From Euphorbia lathyris (Eukaryota; Streptophyta; Magnoliopsida; Malpighiales; Euphorbiaceae): 64,000 bases of DNA. The stretch spans positions 79,793,001-79,857,000 of the forward strand of contig NC_088913.1 in NCBI RefSeq assembly GCF_963576675.1, written 5' to 3'. Positions 1-10,706 of the stretch are shown in pieces. Both the position numbers and the translations under genes were made by a program. The notes below the pieces were generated by a model that was not told the origin of the DNA, ran no database searches, and saw nothing but the letters and a program-made list of their open reading frames with translations. Numbering within the stretch: the stretch's first letter is position 1; each line of letters begins with the position of its first letter.

Positions 1-30
1 ACCAATGTTATCAGGCTCGGACCGGACCGG

Positions 31-304
31 TGACTGCTTTTGCTATTATTTTTTTCTTTTAATTTCATTGTGTTAAAAGAGCTCAGGCCCAAAAACAATT
101 TCCAGCCTAAAATCTCGCCTACAGAGACCCGGGATTGGACCGGGATCCGGCGGTCCGGTCGGGAACCGGTGTGACCCCGGGTCTCTTAGAACTTAAAAAA
201 AAAATTGGCGCTGTAGGCGAGATTTTAGGCTGGAAATTGTTTTTGGGCCTAGGCTCTTTTAACACAATGAAATTAAAAATAAAAATTAATAGCAAAAGCA
301 GTCA
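31..304. repeat. Foldback: about 94-bp inverted repeat with GC-rich centre
   Basis: Bases 31-124 are an almost perfect reverse complement of 211-304; the arms begin TGACTGCTTTTGC and end CTCGCCTACAG. The centre (125-210) holds several CCGG-type repeats and a second short complement (AGACCCGGG at 125-133 against CCCGGGTCT at 177-185). The transcript of either strand would form a long hairpin. The 89-codon ORF running through it looks like chance. It could be a foldback transposon nested in element A or a feature of that element. Confidence 0.75.
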
Positions 305-706
305 AGTTATGGAATCTTATTATGTTGCGGCATTCGCGTCGCCCACGTTGTGCGGGTGCACCCCTAACCCAATGGTGAATCGATTGCATCCACCCTACAC
401 GTGAGAGAGTCTTTTCCCTAGTAATTGGTTAAAGGCTTGTAAAACCCATTTACTTATAAACTAGTTAAGTTTCTCCTTTCTTTTCCATGTGGGATGTAAA
501 TGTTTAATTTCATTCTATCTTCTTCCAAACCATTTCAAGTTGTTCACTATAAGCATCAATTTCTCATTCGTCATTTGTCCGTTTTGAACTTATAATATAT
601 TTTTAAAAAGATCTTATGGCATAGAATACGTTGATACATTTCAATTTATTCTGAATTTAATTTATTCGTTATATATTTAAGAGTCAAATTAACAAAAAAT
701 AGCAAA
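305..706. other. No gene seen (interior of hAT element A)
   Basis: AT-rich DNA. The stretch around 420-510 (GGCTTGTAAAACCC, CCATGTGGGATG) resembles the end of a small plant LTR/TRIM element, but I found no partner repeat. Nothing else is supported. Confidence 0.4.
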
Positions 707-717
707 CCAAAAGTTGT

Positions 718-1082
718 TTATTTTTTTGGTAGGGAAAAGAAAGTAAAGACAAAACAAACACCACAACAAATTAACCCGGGATTAGCCTAGGAAAGCTAAC
801 CTCCACAATATCTTCAGAAAGCAAAGATAACAGGAAATCAGGAGGAGGAGAGAAAATAGAGACGGCCAAAGCCCTCTCATGACCCTCAGCAGCAAGTCGA
901 TCTGCCACCTGAGTCTGCTCCCTGCAAACATGGTAAAAGTTGATAGAATCGAAAGAGGAGCAAATCCTTCTAATTGCTTTAACTAAATTCTGGCACCCTA
1001 AACACAGAGCCCTTTTATCAGAAATCAAAAATTATCTTGACTGTTTCGAGATTGTCTGACTCCACTAGCAGCCTCCTAATCC
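718..1082 (-). mobile_element. LINE 3' fragment (RNase H tail), 5'-truncated
   Basis: The minus strand encodes, at 771-1028, the C-terminal end of the RNase H-like domain typical of plant L1-type LINEs (motif CREQTQVADRLAAEGHERA). The 3' end shows a short A-rich tail (TTATTTTTTT on the plus strand at 718-728). An exact 11-bp direct repeat CCAAAAGTTGT flanks it (707-717 and 1083-1093), as expected of target-primed reverse transcription. Only about 365 bp were copied. Confidence 0.85.
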
Positions 1083-1440
1083 CCAAAAGTTGTGTATAAT
1101 TTATTTTGGATATATATAATGTATAAAAATAATTTTAAAATAATTATATATATTTAATATATATAAATATTATTTATTTATTTATTACGCCATTCGGTTC
1201 GACCAATCCGAGCCATCCGGTCCGACCAAATGACCCCGTGACCCAGTCATTAATCCGATTTGATGTCCGGTCCGGTTCAGATAACATTGGAATATACACT
1301 GTATGATTTATGATTTTGATTTTGATCTTAAGGTAGAAATTTGATTTTATTAAAAATAATAATTATTATTATTATGAGAAAAGAAATTTGAGCTACTATC
1401 CCTTCAAAAAATAAATTGAGCTACTATAAGTTATTTTTCA

Positions 1441-1917
1441 AGGCAAAAAAACGTATTTAAGCCTTTGAACTTTATATATTTTAAGAATTAAGTCTATGAT
1501 CAATTATTTTTTCACATTGAACCTTTGATTATTAATTTTGTTATGAATTTGACCATTGTTTAAATTTTCCGTCGATTTTAGAAGAAGAGAAGATCAATTT
1601 GATAATTCTAATGCTGAAAATCACAAAATGGGAGAGAAGATCGAGTTTGGAAAAACCTACTAGAAATTAATTTCTGTAATTTCTTGTTATTTTTTATTCT
1701 CTATCCATTATAGTCAATAAACTTTTATTTTTATTTGTCCACGTTAATAAATTGAATCGCGCCAACGATACGTGCCGCCCAAACTCGACGAAAAAGTTAA
1801 ATAAAGGCCAAATCCATGACAAAATCAATGATTAGGGCTCAATATAGAAAAATAATTGATCAGGAACTTGATCCTTAAAACATGTAAAGTTTAGAGACTT
1901 AAATATGCTTTTTGCCT
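1441..1917. mobile_element. MULE-like MITE with about 80-bp inverted ends
   Basis: The left end AGGCAAAAAAACGTATTTAA is mirrored at the right end (AAATATGCTTTTTGCCT), and similarity continues inwards for about 80 bases on each side. No coding capacity. A target duplication was not clear, so class is inferred from the style of the ends, which resemble other elements in this window that do carry 9-bp duplications. Confidence 0.6.
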
Positions 1918-2176
1918 TTTTTAAGTCCTTTAGTTTCATAATATTTGCCTTTCTAGAGAAATTTTTTTGTTCCATAATGTTTGACCTTTTTTATTCAATC
2001 CATATACATTAATTGTTGTTTTACCAAATATACTTTTATTTTAAGTTGCCTTTTTATTTTAAATATATATAAAAATTAATTAATAGATACAATTAATACA
2101 GAAATAACAAAGACTTTTAGTTAACATTAATTACATTTTTTTTAATTTAACATGAAAAAAATCTCATAAATATAAA

Positions 2177-2560
2177 GGCTCTGTTTGGGAATTAGCTGTT
2201 AGCTGATTACATTAGCTGATTTGACTAGTTGTTTGTGTAGACCTGTTTGGTAAAAATTAGCTGATTGATAATAGCGGTTTGTGAAAAAAGACGAATAAAG
2301 ACATTTCTTTTTTAATTTTAGCGCAGGAGAAGAGGAGGAGACTATCTATTAGGGTTAAAGAAGTCCATTAATTTTAATATTGCAAAACGCTAATTGAAAA
2401 AGCTCTTAAGGAGCTTTTTCTAAATTAGCGTTTTCATCCCAAAACTATCTCTCAAACCTCTCTCCACCAAACACTCTAATCAGCGGTTTTAGTGGTCAAA
2501 CCGCTAAAGTTGGTCAAAACCGCTCTTTTTATCTCAAAACGCTATTTACCAAACAGGGCC
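2177..2560. mobile_element. MITE with GGCTCTGTTTGG ends
   Basis: The left end GGCTCTGTTTGG and right end CCAAACAGGGCC are inverted repeats. The flanks AAATATAA / AAATATAC are an imperfect 8-bp duplication if one extra base is counted into the element. The ends would also fit a Tourist (PIF/Harbinger) MITE. Non-coding. Confidence 0.65.
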
Positions 2561-2586
2561 AAAATATATACAGATGGAATTAAATA

Positions 2587-3944
2587 GGGAAAAGTACAAA
2601 AATAAACCTTGTGGTTTGGCCCATTTTCGAAGTGCACCCCTGTGGTTTAAAAGTTTACAAGTTGGTGCCTTGAACTTCATTCTGTTAGCAAAGAGGGGTA
2701 AAATTGACTAACGGTGTTAAAAGTCAAAGGGAAAATAGTTAATTTGGTCCTTATATTTAATAATTTTATAAATTAAGCATCCTTATTATCTAACTATCAC
2801 AAACAAACCTCAAAATAAAAAATAAAATTCAATTATACCATCTTCTCCGTTACTCTTTAATTTTTCCCTTTCTCTCTCATCTTTTTTTAATTTTTCTCTC
2901 TCTAAAATCAAGTTTCTCACTCTGCAATGTCCCACATTTCATTCTCAAGATGATCAATGCCGTCGATTTCACCCTCATTCTCACCGTCTTTACCAACAAC
3001 AACAACCTCATTCTGTTTCTCAACCACCGCTCTCACCTCTCTCTCTCTAACTAACTTCTTTATACGGCTTTCATTTACACCGTTCGCCGCCGCCAACAAT
3101 GCCTGCTGCTTCCTCTTCTTCTTCATTATACGGTGCCGTTTCTGCGCCTTCCTACACAAACACACCGGCATCTTGAATATCGTCAACACCAATAGATGCA
3201 CCACCGTACACGGGCAGCAACAACATACCGCCGCGCACTCCGCCGCTGTTCCGCCCGCAACCTCACCGAATCGGTGAGTTTTCTTGCGGTAAGGCGTTGT
3301 CGCTGTCGTCCCTGTCTCTGACTCTGTCTCTGACTCTGTCTCTCCTCTCCCTCCCTCCATCTTCGTCGTCGTGGTAAGAGTGGTTTTTCCCATGGTATGA
3401 GAATTTGATTGAGGAATCAAATTCAGAACATAGGATGGGATTATATGAAAGGTTTTACCGTTATTGTTTTCGAATTGGAGTAGTTTGACCAATCATGGAA
3501 AGGGGAAGAACAAATATTACTTTTTAGTGGCTTTCTTTTTTCCAATTTTAGTGGCTTTTTAGTACCCATCCATCAAATAGGAAGAAATTGTTGAACTGTG
3601 ATTTTAGAAAGAGAAACTTGATTTTAGAGAAAGAAAAATTAAAAAAAAATGAGAGAGAAAGAATAAAATTAAAGAGTAATGGAGAAGATGGTATAATTGA
3701 ATTTTTATTTTTTATTTTTGGGTTTGTTTGTGATACTTAGATAATAAGTATGCTTCATTTATAAAATTATTAAATATAAGAACCAAATTAATTATTTACT
3801 CTTTAACTTTTAACACCGTTAGTTAATTTTATCCCTTTTTGTTAACGGAATGAAGTTCAAGGCACCGATTTGCAAACTTTTTAACCACAGAGATACACTT
3901 CAAAAATAGATCAAAACTACAAAGTTTATTTTTGTATTTTTCCC
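2587..3944. mobile_element. Pack-MULE with about 330-bp terminal inverted repeats
   Basis: The ends (GGGAAAAGTACAAAAATAAAC-type) are inverted repeats running about 330 bp inwards on each side (2587 to about 2920, and about 3610 to 3944). An exact 9-bp direct repeat AATTAAATA flanks it (2578-2586 and 3945-3953), the duplication length of Mutator-like elements. No transposase is present. The space between the arms is almost entirely filled by a single ORF on the minus strand (2917-3492), so this is a gene-carrying non-autonomous MULE. Its right end lies 312 bp before the PLC6-like start codon. Confidence 0.88.
2917..3492 (-). CDS. Small Cys-rich plant protein, probable MULE-captured gene
   Basis: A single open frame of 191 codons; an internal Met at 3393 would give 158 aa and is the likelier start, because the first 33 residues look like read-through of flanking sequence. 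The core (about residues 74-116 of the long form) reads RFGEVAGG, then AECAAVCCCCPC, a hydrophobic stretch, and a basic tail rich in K and R. I recognise the AECAAVCCCCPC signature from short uncharacterised plant proteins, some annotated as pollen-preferential; no biochemical role is known to me. The Cys run plus hydrophobic segment suggests membrane association, which is inference. The stop codon falls at the inner edge of the left inverted repeat, so the gene body is framed by MULE arms. The frame is free of stops, but expression is unproven; a captured pseudogene or a normal host gene beside repeats are the alternatives. Confidence 0.6.
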   Translation of the reverse strand: MVKLLQFENNNGKTFHIIPSYVLNLIPQSNSHTMGKTTLTTTTKMEGGRGETESETESETGTTATTPYRKKTHRFGEVAGGTAAECAAVCCCCPCTVVHLLVLTIFKMPVCLCRKAQKRHRIMKKKRKQQALLAAANGVNESRIKKLVREREVRAVVEKQNEVVVVGKDGENEGEIDGIDHLENEMWDIAE

Positions 3945-4089
3945 AATTAAATAAGTAAAATAATGTTTCTCAAGAGAATAATAATAATAAAATAATAATG
4001 CTTCATAGATTTCAAGTTTAAATTAGTTATCGATGAACATAATGCAAAAAAAAACATTAAAAAAATTCAAATAAAAAATCAGGTGGCCG

Positions 4090-4256
4090 TTTTGGTCGTT
4101 GAATATGATTCTATCTTTCTCCAACGATGACGCTTCAATCTCTCTCCTTCATTCCGGGAACTACTGAATTCCTCCTGCGTCTCACCAATCTCTCAATCTC
4201 TTCCTCTTTCTTCCTCTCTCTTTCTGAATCAACCAAAAAGCTTCCGAAATCCCAAA
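4090..4256 (+). promoter_or_regulatory. Probable 5' UTR and proximal promoter of the PLC6-like gene
   Basis: The 170 bases before the start codon contain a pyrimidine-rich stretch (CTCTCAATCTCTTCCTCTTTC and similar, 4180-4225), common in plant core promoters and leaders. The available space to the MULE upstream is only about 300 bp, so the promoter is either short or uses MULE sequence. No convincing TATA box was identified. Confidence 0.4.
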
Positions 4257-7200
4257 ATGGGGAGCCGCAAGAAAGAGAAGAAGAAGAAACACCGCCACTC
4301 TGACCCCATGAAGGATGAATTGGGTAGCTACAATTACAGAATGTTCAACCTATTCAACCGTAAATTCAAGATCACTGAGGCCCAGCCACCCAAGGACGTT
4401 AAGGAAGTCTTCACCAAGTTTTCCACCGGCGATCGTTACATGAGCGTTCAGCAATTTCGCCGATTCCTTGTCCTCCACCAGGATATGGGCGCTTGCACCT
4501 TGGCCGATGCTCAGAGGATTATTGTCGATACAATTAACAGAAGGCACCAAGAATCTATGCGTGGCGGAGATACACTTAGTCTTGATGATTTCTTCCAGTT
4601 CTTGCTTTCCGATGATCTCAATGGACCTATCATTCCTGAGGTCAGTTTTTTTGCCCTAATTTGATTTCCATATTTCATGTTTAGAGAAATCTTCAAATTA
4701 GGTTTATCATTTTGTAATCAATGGTTTAAATTATCAATGCTTGTAATTTGGGATGCTTTGGAAGGAAAATCTTCTGCTAATTGATGCTTATTACTGGTTA
4801 ATTGTTTCTAATTTGGAAATTAAGTTCATTCTTTCTTTAATTTTGGGTCATTTTGAAAATTGGGGCATTTGTGTTCTTGCTCATGCATAAGGTTTTTATA
4901 GTTGGGTTCAATGGAGTTAAGATGAACAATATATATAATTGTTACAACTTACAATGCTACTTGGTGAAGCTGTGGCCTTCTCTTTCTGAGTTTTAGTCTT
5001 TTAGATGTTGTGAATGACAAATGTAACTTAATTTTAGCATTAGTTTATGTTTAGAAGTTAATTCTACTTTGGTGAAATTGTTAAATTAGGGACAAGTGAT
5101 TAGGGATAATTAGATGAGAATAGAAGAAATTGAATAGGATTAGAATTGTATATTCCCTTGATTAGGGTTTATGTAGAATTGTGTATTTATACAGTCAGGA
5201 GGATAAGTAGGAGATAATTCAAATTCAAATAACTAAATCAGTTCCTAACTAAGAGCAAGATAATTAGCTCCTAATATTGACTAATTTATCTTGTGAGAGA
5301 TTAATGGAGTGAATATCTCTAACAGAAATATGGGGTTAGGGCAGTTGATTAGTAGAATTTTGGAAGTAATCTAATACATCTTGTTTTCGGAACATTATAT
5401 GGTTATGTAGTTTTTCATATGCTTTCTTTTTCTTTTTGTCAAGTTGCTCCTGAGGATGATGACATAAACAAAGCAATCACAGAAATTCTAGAAAATTCTT
5501 GTTTTTTTTCATGTTATAACTGGAAAATGATGTGATATCAACAAGATGATTATGTAAGAAGTATTATTCAATCATTATCTTTAATGATACTTATTAGTGT
5601 TGCACGTATTACAGCTCGGTTTCTTCGGTAGACCTGTTTGTCTTACTTGGAAATTCTTTGACAATTTCATATGGGACTACATAATGTCATGTTTTCCTCA
5701 AACAAATTATATGTCATTCCAGGTACACCATGATATGACTGCTCCATTGTCACATTATTTCATATATACAGGACATAATTCTTACCTGACCGGGAATCAA
5801 CTGAGCAGCGATTGCAGTGAGGTCCCGATAATAAAGGCTTTGCAAAGAGGTGTCAGGGTTATCGAGCTTGATCTATGGCCAGGTTCTTCGAAAGATGAAG
5901 TTCTTGTTCTACATGGAAGGTATAAATTATTGTTTGACCCAATTTAACAATTTTGTTAAACTTTTTCTTTCGAGATGTGCTTCATTTTTGCTATCATCAC
6001 TCAATTTTATCAACAAATAAAAATCTACGAGAGGAAGTGATGTATTCCCTTTTTAGAAAGTGCTTAAGTTTGTTTTTATTTGATATCTCGTGTGATTAGT
6101 GTGTTGAATAATTATAGGACCCTGACCACTCCGGTGCCACTGATCAAATGTTTGAAGTCCATAAAGCAGTATGCTTTCGTCACTTCGCCATATCCAGTCA
6201 TTATAACTTTAGAAGACCATCTTATGAGAGCACGACAAGCAAAAGTTGCAGAGGTTAGATCTCGAATTGTTTTCACAGAGTTAGATTTTTCCTTTTAGTC
6301 TATATCTTAATTTGTATCGTTTTCATTTTTTGTTTATAAAAAAAATTTAGATGGTCACTCACACGTTTGGACACATGCTATATTATCCTGAGTCAGACGG
6401 TTTAGTACAATTCCCTTCACCAGAATCTCTGAAACATCGAATAATTATTTCAACCAAACCCCCCAAAGAGTACCTTGAATCAAGTTGTGTTGATAGTTTA
6501 AAGCAGAAAGATATTCGCTCACCCATCTGTAAGAACTCATCTGGAGATGAGGAAGTTGAAGAAGAAGAAGAAGATGATGATGATGATGATGAGGAGGAGG
6601 CGATATCAGGGAAATCAGACAGGGTAAGCAAGAGCAGAATCTATATCATCATTGTTTCAGAACATACCTGTCTAACCTTGTCATGAATAACAGAGTGATA
6701 GTGACCAAGATGATGAAGAATGTGGCTGTAAAAACGGACAACGCTCTTCGCCTGAATACAAACGTCTAATCACAATCCATGCTGGGAAACCAAAGGGTGC
6801 ATTAAAGAATGCATTGAAAACTGGTGCTAATAATGTAAGACGTCTTAGTATGAGTGAACAAGAACTTGAAAAGGCAGCATCAACTAACGGAATAGATTTG
6901 GTGAAGTACGTATTGAACAATTTTCAATGGTATATGCCTGAAAGAAGTTATTATCCACCATTAATTGACAGATATACTTATGCTAAGGAAGTTTCCTTTA
7001 ACATTCATCAGGTTTACACAGGAGAATATTCTTAGAGTTTACCCCAAGGGGACGCGAATCACATCCTCTAATTACAAACCTATCAACGGGTGGATGCATG
7101 GAGCTCAGATGATCGCATTCAATATGCAGGTGTGTTCGAATTTACCGCCTTAGATATGTTTGACAAATGGATTGTCTTTTCATTAAACACACATGCGCGT

Positions 7201-8120
7201 ATTCACTTCACGCATGCTTATGATCGTTAATTTTGGATTTCGAGGCCTTATTTAGAGATTCATTGTTAGATTAATAGGATATTCGTATTTTTTTATTAAC
7301 TTAGCACTCTGACCTTATGGCTTTAAAGAAGATTTATGCCGTATTTATCCAATATATTAGCCCCGACCAGTCTTTTTAACTCGGGAGTTCTTTTCTTCTT
7401 TTATTATAACCAGGGATACGGTAAATCACTTTGGTTGATGCACGGAATGTTTAAGGCCAATGGAGGGTGTGGTTATGTGAAAAAGCCTGACTTTCTAATG
7501 CAAAACGGCGACGAGGTGTTTAATCCGAAAACTACTCTATTAGTGATTAAAACTTTAAAGGTGAAAATACTAGTTTAGATTGATGAGTTTCATTTGCTTG
7601 ATGATTATTTCTTAGTTCTTACATCTTTTGTAATAAATTATCAGGTTAAAGTTTATTTGGGCGATGGATGGCGGTTGGATTTTAGTCACACGCACTTCGA
7701 TTCATACTCTCCACCCGACTTCTACACAAAGGTTAGTCGAGACTAATTTATGCATCAATAATTTCGAATTTTTCTGAGGCCTCGCAATGTTAAAAATTAC
7801 TGTAACAATATGGATTTCATATGCAGCTTTACATTGTCGGGGTACCAGCTGATGCTGCTAAGAGAAAAACGAAAGTGATCGAGGACAACTGGTCTCCGGC
7901 TTGGAACGAGGAGTTCACATTCCCGTTGACTGTTCCGGAGCTAGCTTTGCTTCGGGTTGAAATACGAGAGTATGACATGTCGGAGAAGGATGATTTTGGT
8001 GGACAAACATGTTTACCAGTTGCAGAGCTAAGACAAGGGATTCGATCAGTCCCTCTTTACGATAGGAAAGGCGGGAAGCTGAATAATGCAAGGCTTCTAA
8101 TGAAGTTTCAGTTTTTATAA
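4257..8120 (+). CDS. PLC6: Phosphoinositide-specific phospholipase C, PLC6-like
   Basis: It hydrolyses phosphoinositides to inositol phosphates and diacylglycerol, Ca2+-dependent, at the plasma membrane. Nine exons join in frame to 615 aa: 4257-4640, 5723-5919, 6118-6253, 6351-6623, 6694-6905, 7012-7129, 7414-7560, 7645-7731, 7827-8120, all with GT-AG borders. Order: EF-hand-like region (about 25-128), X domain (129-279) with His146 in [11 protein letters not shown], Glu176/Asp178, His192 in LHGR and Glu226 in LEDH; an acidic linker with a run of Glu/Asp (about 306-323); Y domain (about 345-465); C2 domain (about 487-610) with [16 protein letters not shown]. The N-terminus [16 protein letters not shown] is unusually basic. 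[17 protein letters not shown] and YYPESD favour the PLC6 subgroup. One odd point: LMRARQ replaces the usual LTPDLQ after LEDH. Catalytic residues are intact. No PH domain, as in all plant PI-PLCs. Confidence 0.93.
5079..5324. mobile_element. Solo LTR in intron 1 of the PLC6-like gene
   Basis: A 246-bp segment begins TGTTA and ends TAACA, the usual LTR termini, and is flanked by an exact 5-bp duplication GAAAT (5074-5078 and 5325-5329). Neither a primer binding site nor coding sequence is present, so it is the product of recombination between two LTRs, or a very small LTR element. The short length and ends resemble Ty1/copia or TRIM LTRs. It lies well clear of both splice sites. Confidence 0.8.
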
Positions 8121-8605
8121 AATGTAGATTACTAATTTTCTTCAGTTCAGGTATATATACGGTCCGGTCCAACGAGATTTTGCAGCATTTGCAATGTTTT
8201 GCCCAGAAATCAAATTGAGTAAATTAGAGAGAGGCAAAAATGTAATTAGTTGAAATGAGAGAGCTTCAATGGTTCTGTTTACTGTGTAAATTTTCACTCC
8301 ATTTTTGCTTTGGATTGAAGCTTAATCATAAGAAATGTTGCAACTTATTGCCTTTATAGAAGGCTTATAAGAACATGATTGAAACATTAATTTTTATTAA
8401 TTAGAAAGTGCAGGCCAAGAGACAAGTAGTAATTATGTTGGAGAAAGTTTCAACAGTGTTCACAGGATGACTACGTGAGTTTGGTTATTTATTGTTGTCT
8501 TCCACCTACAATATCCTGATGACCACGTGAATTTGGTTATTTACTGTTGTCTTCCACCTACAATAACTAGTAAAAAAAGTTAAAAAAGTAGGCTGCTCGT
8601 GATTT
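8121..8605. other. 3' flank of the PLC6-like gene with a 52-bp tandem duplication
   Basis: The first 250 bases are the probable 3' UTR. From about 8466 a 52-bp unit (starting GATGACTACGTGAG) is repeated once at 8518 with a few differences. No gene is seen. Confidence 0.6.
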
Positions 8606-8635
8606 TATAAATTTATAAATAGAGAAATGTAATAT

Positions 8636-9185
8636 ATATATTTTTTTTGAGGATGAGGAAGGCGTTTAAGCCCAGGAACTAAAAAAAGGACAAAAAGAAA
8701 AGAGTAGTTATTCTAATTTACAATCATTCGAACCGAAGCCCGGCCTTGCCGATCTTCAAGGAAAATGTTCTGGAGGTCTGCAGGAGGTGCACCACACTCG
8801 TGATGTCCCAAGGCATATGAGCCTGCGAAATTTGCCATCTAGTCAGCGAATTGATTGTCTTCTCGGTACACATGGGTAAATTGTACCTCCCAATTTCTAT
8901 CCTTAAGTCGTTTGCACTCACGTATAAGCCAAACAAACAGATGATGAACTGTAATCTTACTCTGCATAAATGATATGACTGATTTTGAATCCATCTCCAC
9001 AATGATTCGTCAAAATCCCTTATCCCACGCCAATCATAATCCAAAATACAGACTCCATAATTCCAACAGTAAAGCCGAACAAATCCCTAAATTTACAAGG
9101 TATCCATCTCGCCAGTCACCCATACATTCCCGAATTAGTCCACCCACCGAAACCGTCCTCGGATTACCCTTACTTACACCATCTG
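8636..9185 (-). mobile_element. LINE 3' fragment with RNase H tail and 30-bp target duplication
   Basis: The minus strand of about 8710-9185 carries a degraded LINE RNase H-like domain (frame at 8724-9044, with more of the domain in another frame upstream). A T-run at 8641-8648 represents the poly(A) end. The flanks 8606-8635 and 9186-9215 are identical over 30 bp (beginning TATAAATTTATAAATAGAG), an unusually long target-site duplication. 5'-truncated and not functional. Confidence 0.85.
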
Positions 9186-9215
9186 TATAAATTTATAAAT
9201 AGAGAAATGTAATAT

Positions 9216-9584
9216 TTGTTCTACATGGTTATGGAAAAAAATATTAATATTATTTCTTATATCATCAAGTCAGCATATTACATTATTTGATAATGTAAAC
9301 CAAAAAAAAGGATGTTACATTATCAAATTAACATATAATGTCAACAAAAAAAAAAAAAAAACATTGTACTCATAAAGTCAACGAAAATGAATAATTCATT
9401 GTATTACATTAATGTTAACATAATGTGACACCTCAATAATAGTTAAGCTATTTGTAGATTTTCCACATAAATCAATAATGAAGTGAAGTATTTTGTAAAT
9501 GTGAATCACTTGATCCGTTTAAAATCAAATAAATGAAATACGAGAATTCAATTAAAATACTTTGAAGTATGTATTTTAGTATCA
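9216..9584. other. AT-rich spacer, no gene seen
   Basis: Contains small complementary stretches built on TTACATTAT and TGATAATGTAA (about 9280-9345), perhaps the remains of a MITE. Nothing firmer. Confidence 0.4.
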
Positions 9585-9593
9585 TAGTTATTT

Positions 9594-10092
9594 GGGTAAA
9601 GTTCAAATAAAACCCCTGTGGTTTCACTAATTTTCAGATAAAGGACTGTGGTTTACTTTTTATTGAAACGAGGATTGATGTTTTTAACTTTAACAAAATA
9701 AGAACTTTTTCGATTGATACTATTAAAATCGCCTTTGACGACTTCAAAAATGACATATTTTAAGAACTACTAATATTCTAAGCAACTTTAATTCTTCAAC
9801 TTTTTTATTTTGAGATTGTTTAGATGATGTTTGGTAAAGAGAGAGAAAGTTAGTGTTTAGAGAGAGAAAGTTCCAAAAATGATGATTTTCGAAAATCGAA
9901 AATGTAGTTCGATAGAAAATATGACATTGAACAACTTTAATTCTTAAAATTTTTCATTTTCAGGTCGTTAAAGATGGTTTTAATAGCATTAATCCAAGTT
10001 TGAAACCTCAATCCTTGTTTTGACAAAAAGTAAACCAGAGTCCTTTATCTGAAAATTAGTGAAACCACATGGGTTTTATTTGAACTTTATCC
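9594..10092. mobile_element. MULE-type MITE, 499 bp
   Basis: Ends GGGTAAAGTTCAAATAAAAC and its reverse complement GTTTTATTTGAACTTTATCC. An exact 9-bp duplication TAGTTATTT flanks it (9585-9593, 10093-10101). Inverted similarity reaches about 100 bases in from each end. No coding sequence. Confidence 0.88.
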
Positions 10093-10210
10093 TAGTTATT
10101 TTCATTGAATGGTTTTTGCCTTTTAAATTTAAACAACTGAACACGTTAAAAATTTAAAATCAACTGCTTTTAATAGAAAAGTTAACTAATATGTGTTATA
10201 TCTATCAGTA

Positions 10211-10567
10211 GGAATGATAATAGGTACTGTACCTGCGAGTACCAAGTACTACCCGACTCTAATGAGACTATTTGTAGGACTCAACTCCAACTTTTAGTTC
10301 TTCAACCACTGAGTGATACCATTAAACTACTTTATTCTTATTGATTAAAGTTCAATTTATTCAATTTTTAGATGGATGGTTTATTAAATTTATACTTTGT
10401 TAAATTTTAATATTTTATTTACTAATTTTTAACGGGTAAGCTTACCCGTGAATAAAATGGGATGGGTATGAGATGCAAAAAGTATTCCCGTTAGGGTAAT
10501 AGGATGGGTACGGGTAAGAGTTTGAGATTGACACTACTCGTGGGAACCATACTCTGTGTCAATCTAC
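10211..10567. mobile_element. MULE-type MITE, diverged relative of the element at 31050
   Basis: Flanked by an exact 9-bp repeat CTATCAGTA (10202-10210 and 10568-10576). The interior (about 10330-10500), with ACGGGTAAGCTTACCCG and an AT-rich centre, corresponds in reverse complement to the interior of 31050-31594. Strongly diverged, so older. Confidence 0.75.
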
Positions 10568-10706
10568 CTATCAGTAACAGTTAACAACAAACATGAACAT
10601 GTGAAACAAACGGACCCTCAGCCTTGAAGGAAAAAGGACAAAACAAATCATTTGGTGAAAACTAGTGATGGAAATTATTAAGTTAAATTTTTTAAAGATA
10701 AATAGA

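Larger units (their letters stand above)
3..1289. mobile_element. hAT-like element A (non-autonomous, with nested insertions)
   Basis: Terminal inverted repeats are visible: CAATGTTATC followed by GGACCGGACCGG at the left, and CCGGTCCGGTTCAGATAACATTG at the right read as its reverse complement. The right flank GAATATAC ends in AC, which matches the two bases (1-2) before the left end, so an 8-bp target duplication is plausible but most of the left copy is outside the window. The inner part next to the right end is closely similar, in inverse orientation, to element B at 40699-41418, so both belong to one family. No transposase is seen. The size of 1.29 kb comes from a foldback (31-304) and a LINE insertion (718-1082) inside it. 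Confidence 0.7.

Noticed and set aside
2957..3277. Plus-strand ORF of 106 codons inside the Pack-MULE
   Set aside because: Shadow of the Cys-rich ORF on the minus strand, which has the recognisable motif.
6383..6631. Minus-strand ORF with a long poly-Ser run
   Set aside because: It is the antisense shadow of the GAA/GAT-rich acidic linker in exon 4 of the PLC6-like gene.
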